A DNA stretch of 64,000 nucleotides, from NCBI GenBank assembly GCA_015680685.1, contig MNCI01005014.1, positions 32,036 through 96,035 on the forward strand, read 5' to 3'. This document shows positions 32,373-45,610 of this stretch, piece by piece (position 1 is the first letter of the stretch; the number at the start of each line of letters is the position of its first letter). The translations under genes and the position numbers were made by a program. Source of the DNA: Gnetum montanum. Lineage: Eukaryota; Streptophyta; Gnetopsida; Gnetales; Gnetaceae. Below the pieces are notes generated by a model. The model was not told where the DNA came from. It searched no databases and was given only the letters and a program-made list of their open reading frames with translations.

Positions 32373-35183
32373 TGTAACATCCTATCCTACTACACCTAGC
32401 TAGAATAAGGTGATGCTTAGGATCGCTAGTAATAACACAACATAAGCATGATAAACTAAAAACTAATGATGTATGGAAATATGCTAATAATAAGTTACTC
32501 AATATATGTATTATGGAAGGTCAAACTACACAAAAATCCATGCCAAACCAAAGACTAGATGCACATTTCAATTTATAAAGTTGCATGTCTATACATAAAT
32601 CAAAAATATGCACTACTCTCATAAGATACAAAAACACATAAACATCATAATCATATATATAAGATTACATAGAGTTTCATACAAATATAAATACTTCATA
32701 CTATTGTACATGGAAATCTACATTAAGCAATCCTTGAAGATTTTCCCCTCCTCTACTTTCTCTCTTAGGCCTCATTTATTCTCATGTAGTTCCCACTTGT
32801 AACTAAATAAAGTCAGTATAAAACTAAGTGGAAAGCCTATACACATCCCCTACTAGATGATCAACAAATGCTACATTGAAGGAGAGAAATGGTGTACAAG
32901 GCAACTTGCATCAAGTATTAGTCTTAAGCATGCTTAAAGCAACACATGTATACACCATATTATACATAACACTAGCATAATCATTATCAAAGAGAATACA
33001 TGGCTATCATACAATCATAGATGAATCCACTATTTGACATAATCAATCATATATCCATTGCACCACATCAAATGCATCTCTACTATCATACCCATGCTAT
33101 TATATCCACTCCATACCATTAAACAACACATGGATCACATAATTATAAATTAATCATAATATATATATTATCAATACTATGACTCAAAAACTAATACTAT
33201 CACATATACAGCCTATGTGGTCACTAGCATATCCACACTTACTGTAGCATGTGAAAAGTTACTAGGAGTACTTATAAACAATCATTGGTTGTAGGTCTTT
33301 TATTAGTCTTTTATTTACCCAACTGATGTTAAGGTCTGTCAACCTGTGACCTACAACCACTAGCCTTCTAAAGGTCTAGCTATAGGGACAAACACACATA
33401 TGCCATGTACTAGTTGAAGGAATGAACACACCTACTTTCTCCTACTCTCAGGATGAGTCTTGAGATAGGAGCCTCACTGATGCATCAGAGTGGGGGTCAA
33501 TCCATAACTACCTCCAGGGTGCCTCATCATTGACTGGCCCTCACCCTTATGTTAGCACCTCCCACTAACAACTGCACAAACATCTTTGTGAAGACATGTA
33601 CAAATAAATGCTAGATTAAGCCAACTCATGTTGCAAGAACAACATACCCAAAACAAACATAATATGACTACATACATCCATATCTAATAGTCATATTCAT
33701 TTCATGAAAATAATACTATAACTTAACCATACAAAATTTTGTGCTACAATCATATTTCATAAACTCCATGTAATTCCATAAAATGATCACTATTGTAATC
33801 ACCAAGATAATATATTCCCAAAAAGAAAACCAATTCCATGATTAGAAAGTACTTTCCAAGATACCAATGCTACTAATTTTACCTAAATTAAACTCCTGGA
33901 GACAAAGTTATATGCGTTCAAATTTAAATTAATAAAAAAATATTTAATGATATTTAATCATAGCCAATAATGATTGAAATACCCAAAAAGTCCCACACCA
34001 CAATAGGCCCCTAAAATATAATATTCCAACCATGCCAGTCTCATCAACATCACATCTCATATTCCACAAGTCCACAACATATCATACAACACATATTTAT
34101 TAATAAACAATTTGCAACCAAAACAATAAAATTTTAAGAAATATGCAAAAAAACATGTTCAAGCTCAATATTTTAACTATCCAACCCACATGCCCACATC
34201 ACATGATCATACATCCTAATTTGGCATAAAAATATAAAAAAAGGTAAAGACAACTTACCAATTAAAAATGTTGTGGCAAAGAGTTTGAAATAAGCATAAA
34301 ATACTCAAAAATCAAGAAAAGCTTTATTTTGTTCCAAACAAGTTCCACACCCATGTAGATGCAATTGTAAAAAAAAATCTATTCACGAAGCTCAAAGTTC
34401 TAAAAAAAAGTGAAAATAGAAGAAAGAAGAAAAGAAATTTAAAAAGAAAAACCTTCAACTTCTTGTTTCTATTTTATGAAATAGAAAAGAAATTAAAAGA
34501 AAAACCTAATTTCTATGGGTAAGCATTGGTAGAGGTGGTGGATCTTTTTTCTTAATGAGAAAAAAATGAAGGTTTATGCCTTATGCATAAACATTACTTT
34601 TCCTCATTTTTGTCAAGCACGTCACATGCAAAACCTAATTAACTTGTAATTTACTTCTTTTTTTTTTTTTGAAAAATGAAGAATATTTTCATAAACTCAT
34701 TTCTTAAAACCATTTTATTTTCATAATCTTATATTTTTTTTCCTTCTCAACTAATGTCTAGCGCTTCAAACATGCATAATGAACACACCAAGACTCCAAA
34801 ACAAAATTCATTTGAACCTACGAGATCCATATTAGACGCTCTACACAATCACATGCTAAAATATTATCCAAACATAACAAAACATAGCACTACAATTCAA
34901 ATGCATAAATACTACAATTACATATAAAGCATAAATTCATACCAAATAGGTGCTCTCGTACCCCAATCCAACATCCCTGCCAGCAACATCACCTATCTAA
35001 CACATCGCACAAGGATTGTGTACATAATCACATTAGTTAAACATGTAAAGACATCAGAATTATAACATATAAAGTGCAATTATAATAATCTAGCTTATTC
35101 CAAATAATCCACTGAGACAACACATGTAATATATAAATCATAATCTTACAGCCATACTCAATGTCTCTGGAAGGGATGTAATA
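32373..35183 (-). repeat. 3' LTR of element F
   Basis: About 2811 bases, plus strand TGTAACATCC to GGGATGTAATA. It aligns end to end with 39621-42408 (for example AAGCATGATAAACTAAAAAC and GCCTTATGCATAAACATTAC in both). Very A/T-rich with no coding content. Confidence 0.88.
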
Positions 35184-35199
35184 CTCTTCCCTCCAAGAG
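35184..35199 (-). other. Polypurine tract of element F
   Basis: In sense, CTTGGAGGGAAGAG directly precedes the 3' LTR terminus. It is purine-rich and correctly placed for plus-strand priming. Confidence 0.7.
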
Positions 35200-36600
35200 A
35201 ATCTTCCTTCTGGAATATCTCAAAATGAGCTATGTGGATCTCCACCTTCGAAGTAGATTTTGAAGCTCCATTTCTATTCTACAAAACATTGACCATAGGT
35301 ACAACTTTACTTTGTAGCTATCACAACATGCAATCAACAATCTCTACTTGCTGCTCAACATAACTAACATCAAACTGTAGCTATATTCCTAAATAATCAA
35401 TCACATGATGTTTATCAGGCACATAATGTCATAGCATAGATACATGAAACACATCATGTACATGTGCTAAATGAGGAGGTAATGTTATCTGATAGGTCAC
35501 TCTCCCAATGCTTTGTAACACCTCAAAAGAACCAAAGTAATTAGAAGATAATTTTTCTTTTAGGCTAAATTGTGTAGGTTCTTTCAAGGAAGAAACATGA
35601 AGAAATACATGATTCCCAAATCCAAACTCTAGGGGTCTTTGATGTTGATTAGCATATGCCTCCTACCTATCTTAAACAGCTATTAATCTATCTCAAATCT
35701 CACAAAATTGCTCTGTTGTTTGCCTCACCAAATCTATGCTCACCCGCTAATGATCTTCTATGGTATCTTAACACAAAGCTATTCTACATGGCCTACCATA
35801 TAAAATCTAGTATGATGCTACTTGCAAACTCTCTTGATAACTGTTATTATATGGAAATTCTACCAGTGATAGCATCTGGTCCAAGCCATCTCTATATTGT
35901 AAAGCATAGTCTCTTAACATGTCCTCAAGAATGTGATTCATTCACTAAGTTTAATCATCAGTTTGTGGATGATACATCAAACTCATTTTTAGCTTTGTAT
36001 CCATCTCCTTATGAAATTCTTGTCAAAAATGTAACATGAATTGAGCATCTCTATCACTAATAATCCATCATGACACACCATGAAAGCACACTACTTCTAT
36101 AAGAAAGAAATGTGCAATCTCTACTACACTCATCAATGCTCATGTGGCAATGAAATGGGTAGACTTTGTCAATAAGTCAACAATTTCTAATATAGCATCA
36201 TGACCACTATGAGCCCACATAAGACCAATAATGAAATCCATACCAATGGCATTCCATTTCCACTAAGAAAAATTATGGGAATGTAAATATTCTCTAGGCC
36301 TATGATGCTTTATCTTCACTTTCTAGCAAATTAAACATCAAGATACATCCTCTTCTACCTTCCTCTTCATCCAAGGCACCAATACATCTATCGTAAACCT
36401 TGGTACATCTTCTGACTACTTGGATTCATTTGGTATCTACTCATGTGAGCCTCATCCATCAACTAAAATCATAGATCTTCTAGAACACATAGTCCATCAT
36501 CCCTTCATAACAAACCATGACTATCCACAAAGAATGGTCTATTAAAGGTGATCTATTACCTTAATTCTTAATACCATGGATCATGTCGTTGTTACTCTTA
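35200..36600 (-). pseudogene. Integrase region of element F (broken)
   Basis: In minus sense, fragments of the integrase zinc-binding and core regions can be followed from about 36500 to 35600, for example LWISLLVLCGL (around 36220, from W(I/V)DFI.GL) and DRDAQF-like sequence near 36050. A long run of stops prevents a clean frame. Chromoviruses normally carry a chromodomain after the core; in 35200-35600 nothing convincing is visible. Assignment rests mainly on position between RNase H and the LTR. Confidence 0.6.
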
Positions 36601-38060
36601 AATCTATTCCTATAAAGTTGATTGGATTGTCAAGTTGTTAAAATTATTAGCCACCCTACTTAATGCATCAGCTATTTTATTAGTCTTGCCAAGCCTATAT
36701 TTAATAGTGAAATCAGAGTTAGCAAGTAGCTTCATCTATCTACATTGTCATAGGTTTAATTGTGATTAACTCATAAGATATTAGAGGCTCTTATGATCAA
36801 TAAAAATAGTAGCTTGCTCCCCATATAAATAATGTCATCAAATCTTTGATGTGAATATCAGAGCATCCAACTCTAGATCATGCATGAGATATCTAGTTTT
36901 GGGTGGCCTCAATTGACGAGATGCATAAGCACAACCTATCTATCTTGCATCAACACACAAGCAAATCCATCCCCTGAAGCATCAATGCTAACATCATATG
37001 AGTGTCTATGTGTAAAAGATACCAACATTAGAGTAGTTATTAGTCTATGTTTTAACTTCTCAAATGCAACCTAACAAGATAAGCTTCAAATAAAGCTAGT
37101 TTCCTTCCTCAACAATCAAGTCAAAGGAGATGCTATGCGAGAAAAATGTTTCACAAACCTATGGTAATCTCCTAGTAATCCAAAGAACCTTCACACCTCC
37201 ACTACTAATTATGGCATAGGACAATTATGAACAACTTTAATCTTTGCAGGATCCACAAAGATACCAACTCTTAACACCACATGTCCCAATAATTGAATCC
37301 TTGACTACCAAAATGAATACTTGGTGGCTAAGTATATAGTTGGTGCTCCCTCAAAGTCTGTAATACCATTTACAATTACTTTGCATATGACTACTCATCA
37401 TGAGAAAACATCAAGATATCATCTATGAATACAATTACAAACTAGTCTAGGAATGGTTGAATCACATTATTCATGAGGTTAATGAAAATTGCTAGTGCAT
37501 TTGTCAATAAAAATGAAAGCACTAGGAACTCAAAATGACCATATCATGTTCTAAATGTTTTCTTTAACACATCCTATTCACAAACTAGCACCTGATGATA
37601 TGCAAACTTGAGATCAATCTTTGAGAATATATGAGCTCCTCGAAGTTGATCAAACAAGTCATGAATACACTATAAAGGGTATTTATTTTTCATTATCCAC
37701 TAGTTTAGCTACCTATAATCTATGCATAGTTGCAAACTCCCATCCTTCTTTTTAATAAATAGCATGGGTGCACCCCACGATGATACACTAGGTTGAATGA
37801 GACCCTTGTCCAACAATTCTTATAGTTCGATCTTTAGCTCTGCTAACTCTACGAAAGACATCTTGTATGGAGGCTATGAAATAGGCTTTGTACAAGGTTT
37901 AAGTCCAATCTCAAACTCAATTTCTCACCTCAGTGGTAAACCTCATAATTTTTATTGAAACATATTAGAAAATTCTTAAACCATAAGAATTTGATCTATC
38001 TCCACCATATCTATTTTATATATTGTAGCCACAAAGCATCCATGACCTTTTTTAAGCATC
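36601..38060 (-). pseudogene. Reverse transcriptase and RNase H of element F (broken)
   Basis: In minus sense, RT starts with a [20 protein letters not shown] motif (about 37800-37740), followed by LQLCIDYR-like sequence and the catalytic FIDDIL box (37411-37429). RNase H follows, with YASRQLRPPKTRYLMHDLEL (about 36930-36870) and ends at KIADALSRVA (about 36680-36646). These are standard Ty3/gypsy motifs in standard order. Numerous stops make it inactive. Confidence 0.8.
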
Positions 38061-38299
38061 CTATGGTACTTCTGAGAGGAGATAAAATCTAGGTGCACAA
38101 TCCTTAGATAGGTTTGTACTTCAATTGAAGCACCATTAACTGACTATAATCTTAGGAGCTTTTGTTGATAGTCCAAACTAGCATTGAACTATAATAATCA
38201 ATACATCCCCAAAATTACATCACATATCCCAAGATCCATCACATGTAAATTACTAACCCATTGTACACCTTTCAATTCTATTGGTACACCTATACACAC

Positions 38300-38521
38300 C
38301 TAGCCAACTTAAGTCTCATGACCCCTAGTAAAAGATACTATCAACCCAAGAGAAAGGGAATAACATACAACAACTACATGATGTGCAACACTAAGATCTA
38401 TGAAAGAATGACTAGCACCTATATCAAATAAAATTAATACATCAAAGCCCAAAATTGTACGTTCCATCTCCATCACTGTGTTTGGCTGCACATCCAATGG
38501 TTGGTCTATTAGGATGTACAC
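38300..38521 (-). pseudogene. Retropepsin of element F
   Basis: The minus-strand frame runs 71 codons and includes ILGFDVLILFDIGASHSFID, where FDIGAS corresponds to the chromovirus FD(S/T)GAS catalytic loop (38399-38430) with Thr/Ser replaced by Ile. The upstream YILIDQPLDVQPNTVM fits the region before the catalytic loop. The catalytic Asp is kept. It is flanked by gag and RT remnants in the expected order. Confidence 0.8.
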
Positions 38522-38559
38522 TCATCCCTAAGTTCTCTAGTCCACTCCTCCTGGCTGAG

Positions 38560-39415
38560 TGATAGGTGTTCTATGTCCACCCTAAATTGAAGGTCACTAT
38601 CCTTGACCTTCTCCACTATTGCATGCCCACTTTGGACACTTTCTAGATCAATGTCCTAATTTCCCACATGCAAAAATATTTTAGAAATTCCTCTCTAAAT
38701 GGCCAGGCTACCCACATCTATGACAAAAAATAGATCTATAACTAACCCCAATAGTAGGACCATGAGCTAGTGTTGGGCCCTTGTCATCTCTCTCTTTGAG
38801 TTGTATCCTCTAGCTAGCTTCTTTTTATATATACCAACTACCCTGGCCTCATCATAGGAAATTAATCTGAGGGCTATTATGTGGTCCTTCAAAGATGGCC
38901 TCAAACTTCTAACAAATTAGTTTTCTTGTGCCAAAATATCTATATACAAGTTTAGAGAAATGAGCATTGTCCTCTACCATAAACCAACTACCCTGATACA
39001 ACCAGTAGAACTCCTTCTTGGCTTGAGCATATTAGGTAGACACATAACAATCTTTGAAAGATGTTAAAAAATCATCCCATGTCACTTCTTGGCCAATTAA
39101 TTCCTTAGCTAGCTCCTTAGTTGTCCGCCAACACTGAGCAGTGCTAACCAACTGATATACTACTAATCAAGTTTACTAAACCAAGGTGTAGCCCATTAAA
39201 TCAAAAGCTTTTCGCAACTCCTCCAACCATTCAATAACTATAGTAGAATCTTTAGTGCCATCAAATTTAGGAGGTTCCAACTTCTACAATTGCTCTAGTA
39301 GTTCCCTATTGATAGGCTAACTATTTGAATTTCGTGAGCCTCCACTACTATTATCAGTTCCCACTTTCCTGACCATGGAAATAGGAGCATCACTAGCTAC
39401 AACATGCAACAACTA
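38560..39415 (-). pseudogene. gag of element F (broken)
   Basis: In minus sense: N-terminal segment, then KLEPPKFDGTKDSTIVIEWL (about 39290-39230), the standard chromovirus gag motif, then the Retrotrans_gag core. Near 38740-38620 are two CCHC-type zinc knuckles in decayed form (CHRCG.PGHLERNF and CGKLGH.SRKC). These would bind RNA. A stop in each knuckle shows decay. The exact start codon is uncertain. Confidence 0.7.
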
Positions 39416-39605
39416 TTGTATAATATCTGGTTGTCTATTTGCAGGAAATTTGATAGATGCTTAAGAAGGCTATGCCTGCCTATCAGTAGGCCCTTTTTAC
39501 CTATGGGCCCTACCAGAATCATGACCACATTTACTATACATATCTATAACTTGAAATCACAAATGGGTGAGTACCCCAAACATCATACAACATCAAAGTA
39601 AACTA

Positions 39606-39617
39606 GCTCCAATACCA
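39606..39617 (-). other. Primer-binding site (tRNA-iMet type), element F
   Basis: In sense TGGTATTGGAGC, a near match to TGGTATCAGAGC, the complement of the initiator tRNA-Met 3' end, three bases inside the 5' LTR. Confidence 0.8.
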
Positions 39618-39620
39618 CAA

Positions 39621-42408
39621 TGTCATAGCCTATCCTATTGCATCTGCCTAGGACAGGATGATGCCTAGGATCACTAGTGATAACACAATAGAAGCATGAT
39701 AAACTAAAAACTAATGATGTATAAAAATACATTAATAACAAGTCACTTAATATATATATTATGGAAGGTCAAACTACACAAAAATCCATGCCAAACTTAA
39801 GACTAAACAAACATTTCAATTTATAAAATTGCATGTCTCTACATAAATCAAAAATCAACATTGCTTTCATAAGGTGCAAAAATACATAAACATCATCATC
39901 ATACATATAAGGGTAGAAAGAGTTTCATACAAATATAAATAGTCCATACTACTATACATCAAAATATACATTAACAATTCCTTCAATATTTTTTCCTCCA
40001 CTACTCTCTCTCTCAATGCTCGTCTATGCTCATGTGGCTCCCACTTGTAGCTAAATAAAGTTAGTATAAAACTAAGTAAAAATCCTTTATACTTCACTTG
40101 CTAGATAGTCAAAAATGGTTGCACTAGAGGAGTAGAATGGTGTACAAGGAAATTTGCATCAACTATTAGTCTTAAGCATTCTTAAAGCAACACATGTACA
40201 CACACCATATCACACATAACACTAGCATTATCATTATTAAAGAGAATAGATGGATATCATAAAATCATAAATAAAACCACTATTTGACATAATCAATCAT
40301 ATATCTATTACACCACATCACATGCATCTTCACTATCATGCCCATGCCATCATACCCACTCCATGCCATCAAACAACACATGGATCACACAATTATAAAT
40401 TAATAACAAGATATATATTATCAATAGTATGACTCAAAAATCAATACTATCACCTATGCAACCTATGTGATCGTTAGCATATCCATACTCAATGTAGCAT
40501 GTAAAATGTTGTCATGAGTACTCATAAACAATGATTGCCTACAGGTATTTTATTAGTCTTTTATTTACCCAACTGGTTGTAGGGTCCATCAACCTATGAC
40601 CTATAACCACTAGCTTTCTAGAGGTCTAGTTATAGGGATGAACACACCTATGCTCTCCCACTCTCAAGGTGAGGCCTAAGAAAGGAGCCTCATTGATGCA
40701 TCATAGTGGGGGCCTATCCATAACTACCTCCAAGATGCCTCATCACCATTCGGTCCTCACCCTTATGCTAGCACCAGCTGCCAATGACCACACAAACATC
40801 GTTGTGAAGACATGTACAAATGCAAGCTAGCTTAAGCTAACACATGTTTCAAGAACAACATACCCAAAACAAACATAATATGACTACATACATCCACATC
40901 TAATAGTCATATTTAATTCATGAAATTAATACTACAATTTGACCAAACAAAACTTTATGCTACAATAATATTTCATAAACTACATGTAATTTCATAAAAA
41001 TTACCACTATTGTAATTTCTAAGATAATATATGCTCAAAGGAAAACCAATTTCATGATTAGAAAGTACTTTCAAAAATGATCCCAACAACACTAATTTCA
41101 CCTAAATCGAACTCCTAGAGGCAAAGTTATGCACATTTAAATTTTAATTAAAAAATTAATATTTAATTATAGCTAATGATGATTGAAGCTCCTAAAAACT
41201 CTTGCACCATAATAGGTCCCTAACATATAATATTCCAACCATGTCAATCTCATCAACATCACATCTCATATTCCACAAGTTCACATCATATCATACATCA
41301 CATGTTTATTAATAAAAAATTTGCAACCAAAATCAGAAAATTTCAAAATATATGAAAAACAATGTGTCCAAGCTCAATCTTTTAACCATCCACTCCACAT
41401 GCCCACAATGTATAATCATATACACTAATCTAACACAAAAATATAAGGAAAAGGTAAGGACAACTCACCAATTAAAATTGTTGCGGCAAAAAGTCCGAAA
41501 CAAGCATAAAATGCTTAAAAATCTAGTAAAACTCTATTTTGCTTCAAACAAGTTCCACATCCATGTAGATACAACCACAACAATCCCAAATATAGGTTTA
41601 GAGTAAAGAAAAATCCATCCATGAAGCTCAAAGTTTATAAAAAGAGTGGAAACTAGAAGAAAGAAGAAAAGAAAACTAATAGAGAACAACCTTTAGCTAC
41701 TTATTTCTATTTTATCAAACAAAAACATAACAAAAAAAAACTAAATTTCTATGGGTAAGTAGTGGTAGAGCTGGTGGATCCTTTTTATTTAAAACAAAAA
41801 AAAAACAAAGGTTTATGCCTTATGCATAAACATTACTTTTCATCACTTTTGTTAAGCACACCACATGCAAAATTCAATTCACTTGTACTTTACTTTTTTT
41901 AAAAGAATAATATGCATAAACTCATTTTTAAAACCATTTTATTTTCATAAGCTTATATTTTTTTTGCCTTTGCAACTAATTCTTTGCACTTCAAATGTGC
42001 ATAACAAACATACTTGGACTTCAAATCAAAATCCATTTGAACTTATGAGATCCATATCAGATGCTCTACACATTCACATGCTAAAATCTTATCCAAATAT
42101 CGCACAAAATAGTGCTACAATTCAAAAGCATAAATATTGGAATTACATATAAAGCATAAATGCATACTAAATAAGTGCTCTTGTATCCCAATCCAACATC
42201 TTTGCTAGTAACATCATCTATCTAACACATCACATAGGGCTAGTGTACATAATCATGTTAGTTAAGCATGCAAAGATATCATAATCCTTATATATAAGGT
42301 GCAATTATAATAAGCTAGCTCATCTCTAATAATCCACTGAGAAAACACACATAATATATAAATCATCATCATACGGCTATACCCAATGTCTCCGGAAGGG
42401 ATGTAACA
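39621..42408 (-). repeat. 5' LTR of element F
   Basis: About 2788 bases, plus strand TGTCATAGCC to GGGATGTAACA, partner of 32373-35183. CTTGG target duplication follows at 42409. No coding content. Confidence 0.88.
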
Positions 42409-42413
42409 CTTGG

Positions 42414-44478
42414 CTCATCTAATGTTTTTGGAAATTCAAAGAAGATTTAAGGAGAAAAAGACAAGGAAACTCACTTTGAAATTCCCTTGTCTCATTAGAA
42501 GGTTGTGTTAATAAGAAGGAATTTTGGGCTACAATAATGATGTACTCTGAAAAGCCCAAAATATCTCCTATGCTAGAATCTCCAAACCAATACCACCAAA
42601 GAGAGATCAAGTGGAGAAGCTAGTACGCATTGAAGGAGTAGTTGGATCTACACTGGTGGGAAATGTTTTAGCCATCGGAATGAAGCAAGCAAGACCCAGT
42701 GGGCCAACACTAACAACTCATAGGCCAACACTGGTAGACAATAGGCCAAGACCAAGTGCTTCTTCCACACAACAAGATTATAGATCCTCAATGAGCTAGC
42801 TACAAAAAATTGGTAAAATAAAAATTTTAAGAAGCTAAGAGATCTCAAGTATGTATAGGGTAAGGGACAATCCAAACAAGCCTATTATAGCAACAAGACC
42901 TACAAGTGATCAAATTTTATTGTAAGTAAGAGAAGATGAGGATTGGGTGCAATAGATACTTGGGAATGCTGCATCCTTCCAAGTGATGTTAGAAATAAGA
43001 GAAGAAGTCACAATAGTAGTAATGTAACACTAGGATGTAGTAGGAGTAGAAAAATTTATTATAGATCATATTAAAGAATCCTTCAATGTTCCTATTATGC
43101 CACTAGATTATATTACTAGAGTAAAAGATGTAGAAATCATAGTATGAACATCCATGATCCTAGAAGAGCATGAAGATATCTTGGACTAATTATTGCAAAT
43201 TGGATAAGTAATGCAAAATATTTTTAATATCCTAAGTAATATTACTACAATGCAATTGAAGTTAATTTCAACCAAGAGTAAGCTAGCCATGGTTGAAAGT
43301 AGAATACAACATGTTGAAAACAAGGTGCATATGCTACAAGTGGCATTGGCTACATTAAGAGTAGAAAGCCAAGACCTTGCATCGTATATTATGCTTGATC
43401 AACTAGAACAATTCAGGAATAAAAAAATGGACCAATTGATGACCAAGTATGCATAAATGAAGATGAACAAAGAGAAGTTTGTGTGGAATTCTTTAGTGAC
43501 AAAAGCTTAAACATATGCCCATGTCAAAGCCCTAACTACACTAGAAGAAGAAAGCTAGAAAGTTATTACAGAAAATATTATGTTAACTAACATTGAAAAG
43601 AAAAAGAATGTGTTGGAAGAAAGCATTTATCAACTAAGAGAGAAATTTTCTCAAGTTAACCTTAACATTAGAAAATTAGCCAAAGAAAATAGAATCCTAT
43701 CCATGGAAGAAGTTTACATCATACACCAAAAGTCAGCAATTACAATTAGTGCATGATAAAATGAGGCTAAAAATCATGAACACCTAAAGCACTTCAGAGA
43801 CCAAGTGAGCATGTACAAGTAGATCAATGAGAAAGAGATCTAAATGGCTAAAGATAAAATTAGTTCCATCATAACATAAACACCTAATTAACAACCTATC
43901 TTGGATAGTCTTACCCATGTGCACTAAGCCAAAATAAAAAACAAAGACCTATAGATAGAGATTTGATAGAGCACATGAGGTTAGCAAATCTTCGACACAC
44001 TAACTTAGCCATGTTAATAGTAGGCAAACCCAAAATAGAACTAGAGTAGCAAGTGGCCAGAGTTTATGAAATATATGAGAAAGAGTTTGTAGATAGAAAG
44101 GATTTGCAACAAAAGCTTCACATAGCACATGCTGAGTTACAAGTAGTAAAAGCTATCTATCATGACTTGAAGGATGTAGTAGTAAACTTGGCTAGAAGAA
44201 TGATTGATCATCAAGAATTAAGGAAAATAGCTAGAGCTTTTAAATAGAAAAGAAGGTAGTTTGTAGCTTAGTTTGTAAAATCCAACAAAATGTTCCCACA
44301 ATTCCCATGTCCCTAAGAGTTATTGAGTCCAACAAACATTGTTGAATTCACCTAGACGGTACATGCTCCAAGATCTAAAGAATAAAAGCCTTGGGTATTA
44401 CTTAATAGCTACAAGTTTCAGAATCCCAATGATAAAGAAAAGAAGCCAATGGAGGACACACCACCACCTAGAACATGA
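42414..44478 (+). pseudogene. ORF3 of element B, second part (coiled-coil region and C-terminus)
   Basis: Continuation of the ORF interrupted by F. Frames in order: VRIEGVVGSTLVGN (42620), a helical segment with heptad-like spacing KLISTKSKLAMVESRIQHVE (43260-43320), further charged helices to 44247 (LQQKLHIAHAELQVVKAIYH), and a C-terminal PQFPCP...RSKE tail that aligns with C's IFLCPWDV..DPRSKEE. The stop is TGA at 44476-44478. The coiled coil suggests oligomerisation. Several stops and shifts break it. Function unknown. Confidence 0.65.
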
Positions 44479-44706
44479 AGACTTCATCATGCTTTGCTTG
44501 TTTTGTTTTGTTTTATGTTAACTTGTTTTTGTCATGTGTCAATCATTTGATGCATGATAATTTTTTAAACACCACTTGAACCATAATGTAGCATTCATAT
44601 TAAAGCCAGTCATGTATGTAAGGCATAGTATCAAAGTCTATATGTATTCTCATAAATTTTGTAAGAAACTCTATCCTCCTTTTTTTAACTTGAAAATGAG
44701 TTTTTA
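44479..44706 (+). other. 3' UTR of element B
   Basis: T-rich sequence with no coding content between the ORF3 stop and the polypurine tract. Confidence 0.5.
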
Positions 44707-44722
44707 ATCAATTGTGAGGGTA
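44707..44722 (+). other. Polypurine tract of element B (degenerate)
   Basis: GTGAGGGTA immediately precedes TGATGG, the 3' LTR start. It corresponds to TCATGGGG(G)TA in C and E. Confidence 0.55.
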
Positions 44723-45605
44723 TGATGGAACATGTATATATGTAGGCTACGATATTGCATCTATGATATTGTACCTATGATGTCATAGCACAACATATGT
44801 CATCATAGATGAAATGTAGTGGGCCATGGTCATGCCTATAAATACCAACCCATGATTGTATTAAAACAACAACTTTCATCTATTACTTAGTAAAATTCTT
44901 GTAATTAGTTTTCATGACTTAGATTTAGAGTTACAGTGAATGCCTGCAGTGTGATGAATAACAATTGTACATAATCTTTATTTGAGTGGATTATTATTGG
45001 ATGCAATTCATGAATAGAAATAAAGATCAAGATTTTTTTTCATCATTGCAACATCTCACATAGCCTAATTTTACTTACTATCATGTTTACTTTCATTATA
45101 TCATGTACATTTTCTAAGCTCTTTAGTTTTCTAATGCTTATTAGTAAGCACAAAATAACTATGAATGGATTTTAGCATAAAGTGTAACTCTTTGGTAACC
45201 CAATAGTGACTTTGCTTAATTCACTTAGTAGTGAAATCACTTGGTAATCCTTGTAATGGTTACATCAACCCAAGACATGTACAACAAACCTAGAATGATT
45301 GCTTATCGTCAATAGGCTAAAATAGCTTTATATTTTCATTGCACTTAGACGTAGAATTTATAAGCATTTTTACCATGTTGGAAATTAGTGTGAATGAAGC
45401 CAAAAAATATCAATATATTATATACCTCAGTAAGATTTAAACCATACGATTTGCATTTCGCTAACTCTAAGTAAGAAGACAATGATCATGAACTCAACAT
45501 TAACTACTAGTATACTTACATTGCCCATCCATGGATTATGATCTAGTTGCATGTGAATACTTGTGACCTGTGTGGTTAAGTTTTAGAATACCCAACCACA
45601 CATTA
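44723..45605 (+). repeat. 3' LTR of element B
   Basis: 883 bases, from TGATGGAACATG to CCACACATTA (decayed CTCATCA), followed by the GTGGA target duplication. U3 has tandem GATATTG / CTATGATATTGTACCTATGA units and the TATA box CCTATAAATACC (44834-44845). It aligns with 24933-25708 except for the 107-base promoter stretch missing there. Confidence 0.88.
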
Positions 45606-45610
45606 GTGGA
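45606..45610. repeat. Target-site duplication, right copy, element B (GTGGA)
   Basis: An exact repeat of 24928-24932. Confidence 0.85.

Larger units (their letters stand above)
32373..42408 (-). mobile_element. Element F: chromovirus-type Ty3/gypsy retrotransposon nested in B ORF3
   Basis: A 10.0-kb minus-strand insertion with two ~2.8-kb LTRs starting TGT(A/C)A and ending GGGATGTAA(C/T)A. It has a tRNA-iMet-type primer site, a polypurine tract and a CTTAG/CTTGG target duplication. Internal order: gag with two zinc knuckles, protease, RT, RNase H, integrase. The protease (FDIGASHSFID) and iMet primer site are typical of plant chromoviruses such as the Tekay/Del group, as are the long LTRs, but I could not identify a chromodomain after integrase. 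By hand count the two LTRs differ at 17 of the first 101 aligned bases, mostly transitions, so it is old. All ORFs are broken. Confidence 0.88.
24933..45605 (+). mobile_element. Element B: complete RT-less Ty3/gypsy-like retrotransposon, interrupted by F
   Basis: Bounded by two related LTRs and a GTGGA target duplication. Without nested element F it is about 10.6 kb. Order: 5' LTR, tRNA-Asp-type primer site, gag, protease, linker, AT-rich tract, conserved non-coding blocks, internal promoter-like region, ORF3 (split by F), polypurine tract, 3' LTR. There is no trace of RT, RNase H or integrase between the linker (29018-29296) and ORF3 (31715). Both ends of the element are present, so the absence cannot be explained by truncation. 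All ORFs are decayed. Confidence 0.88.
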
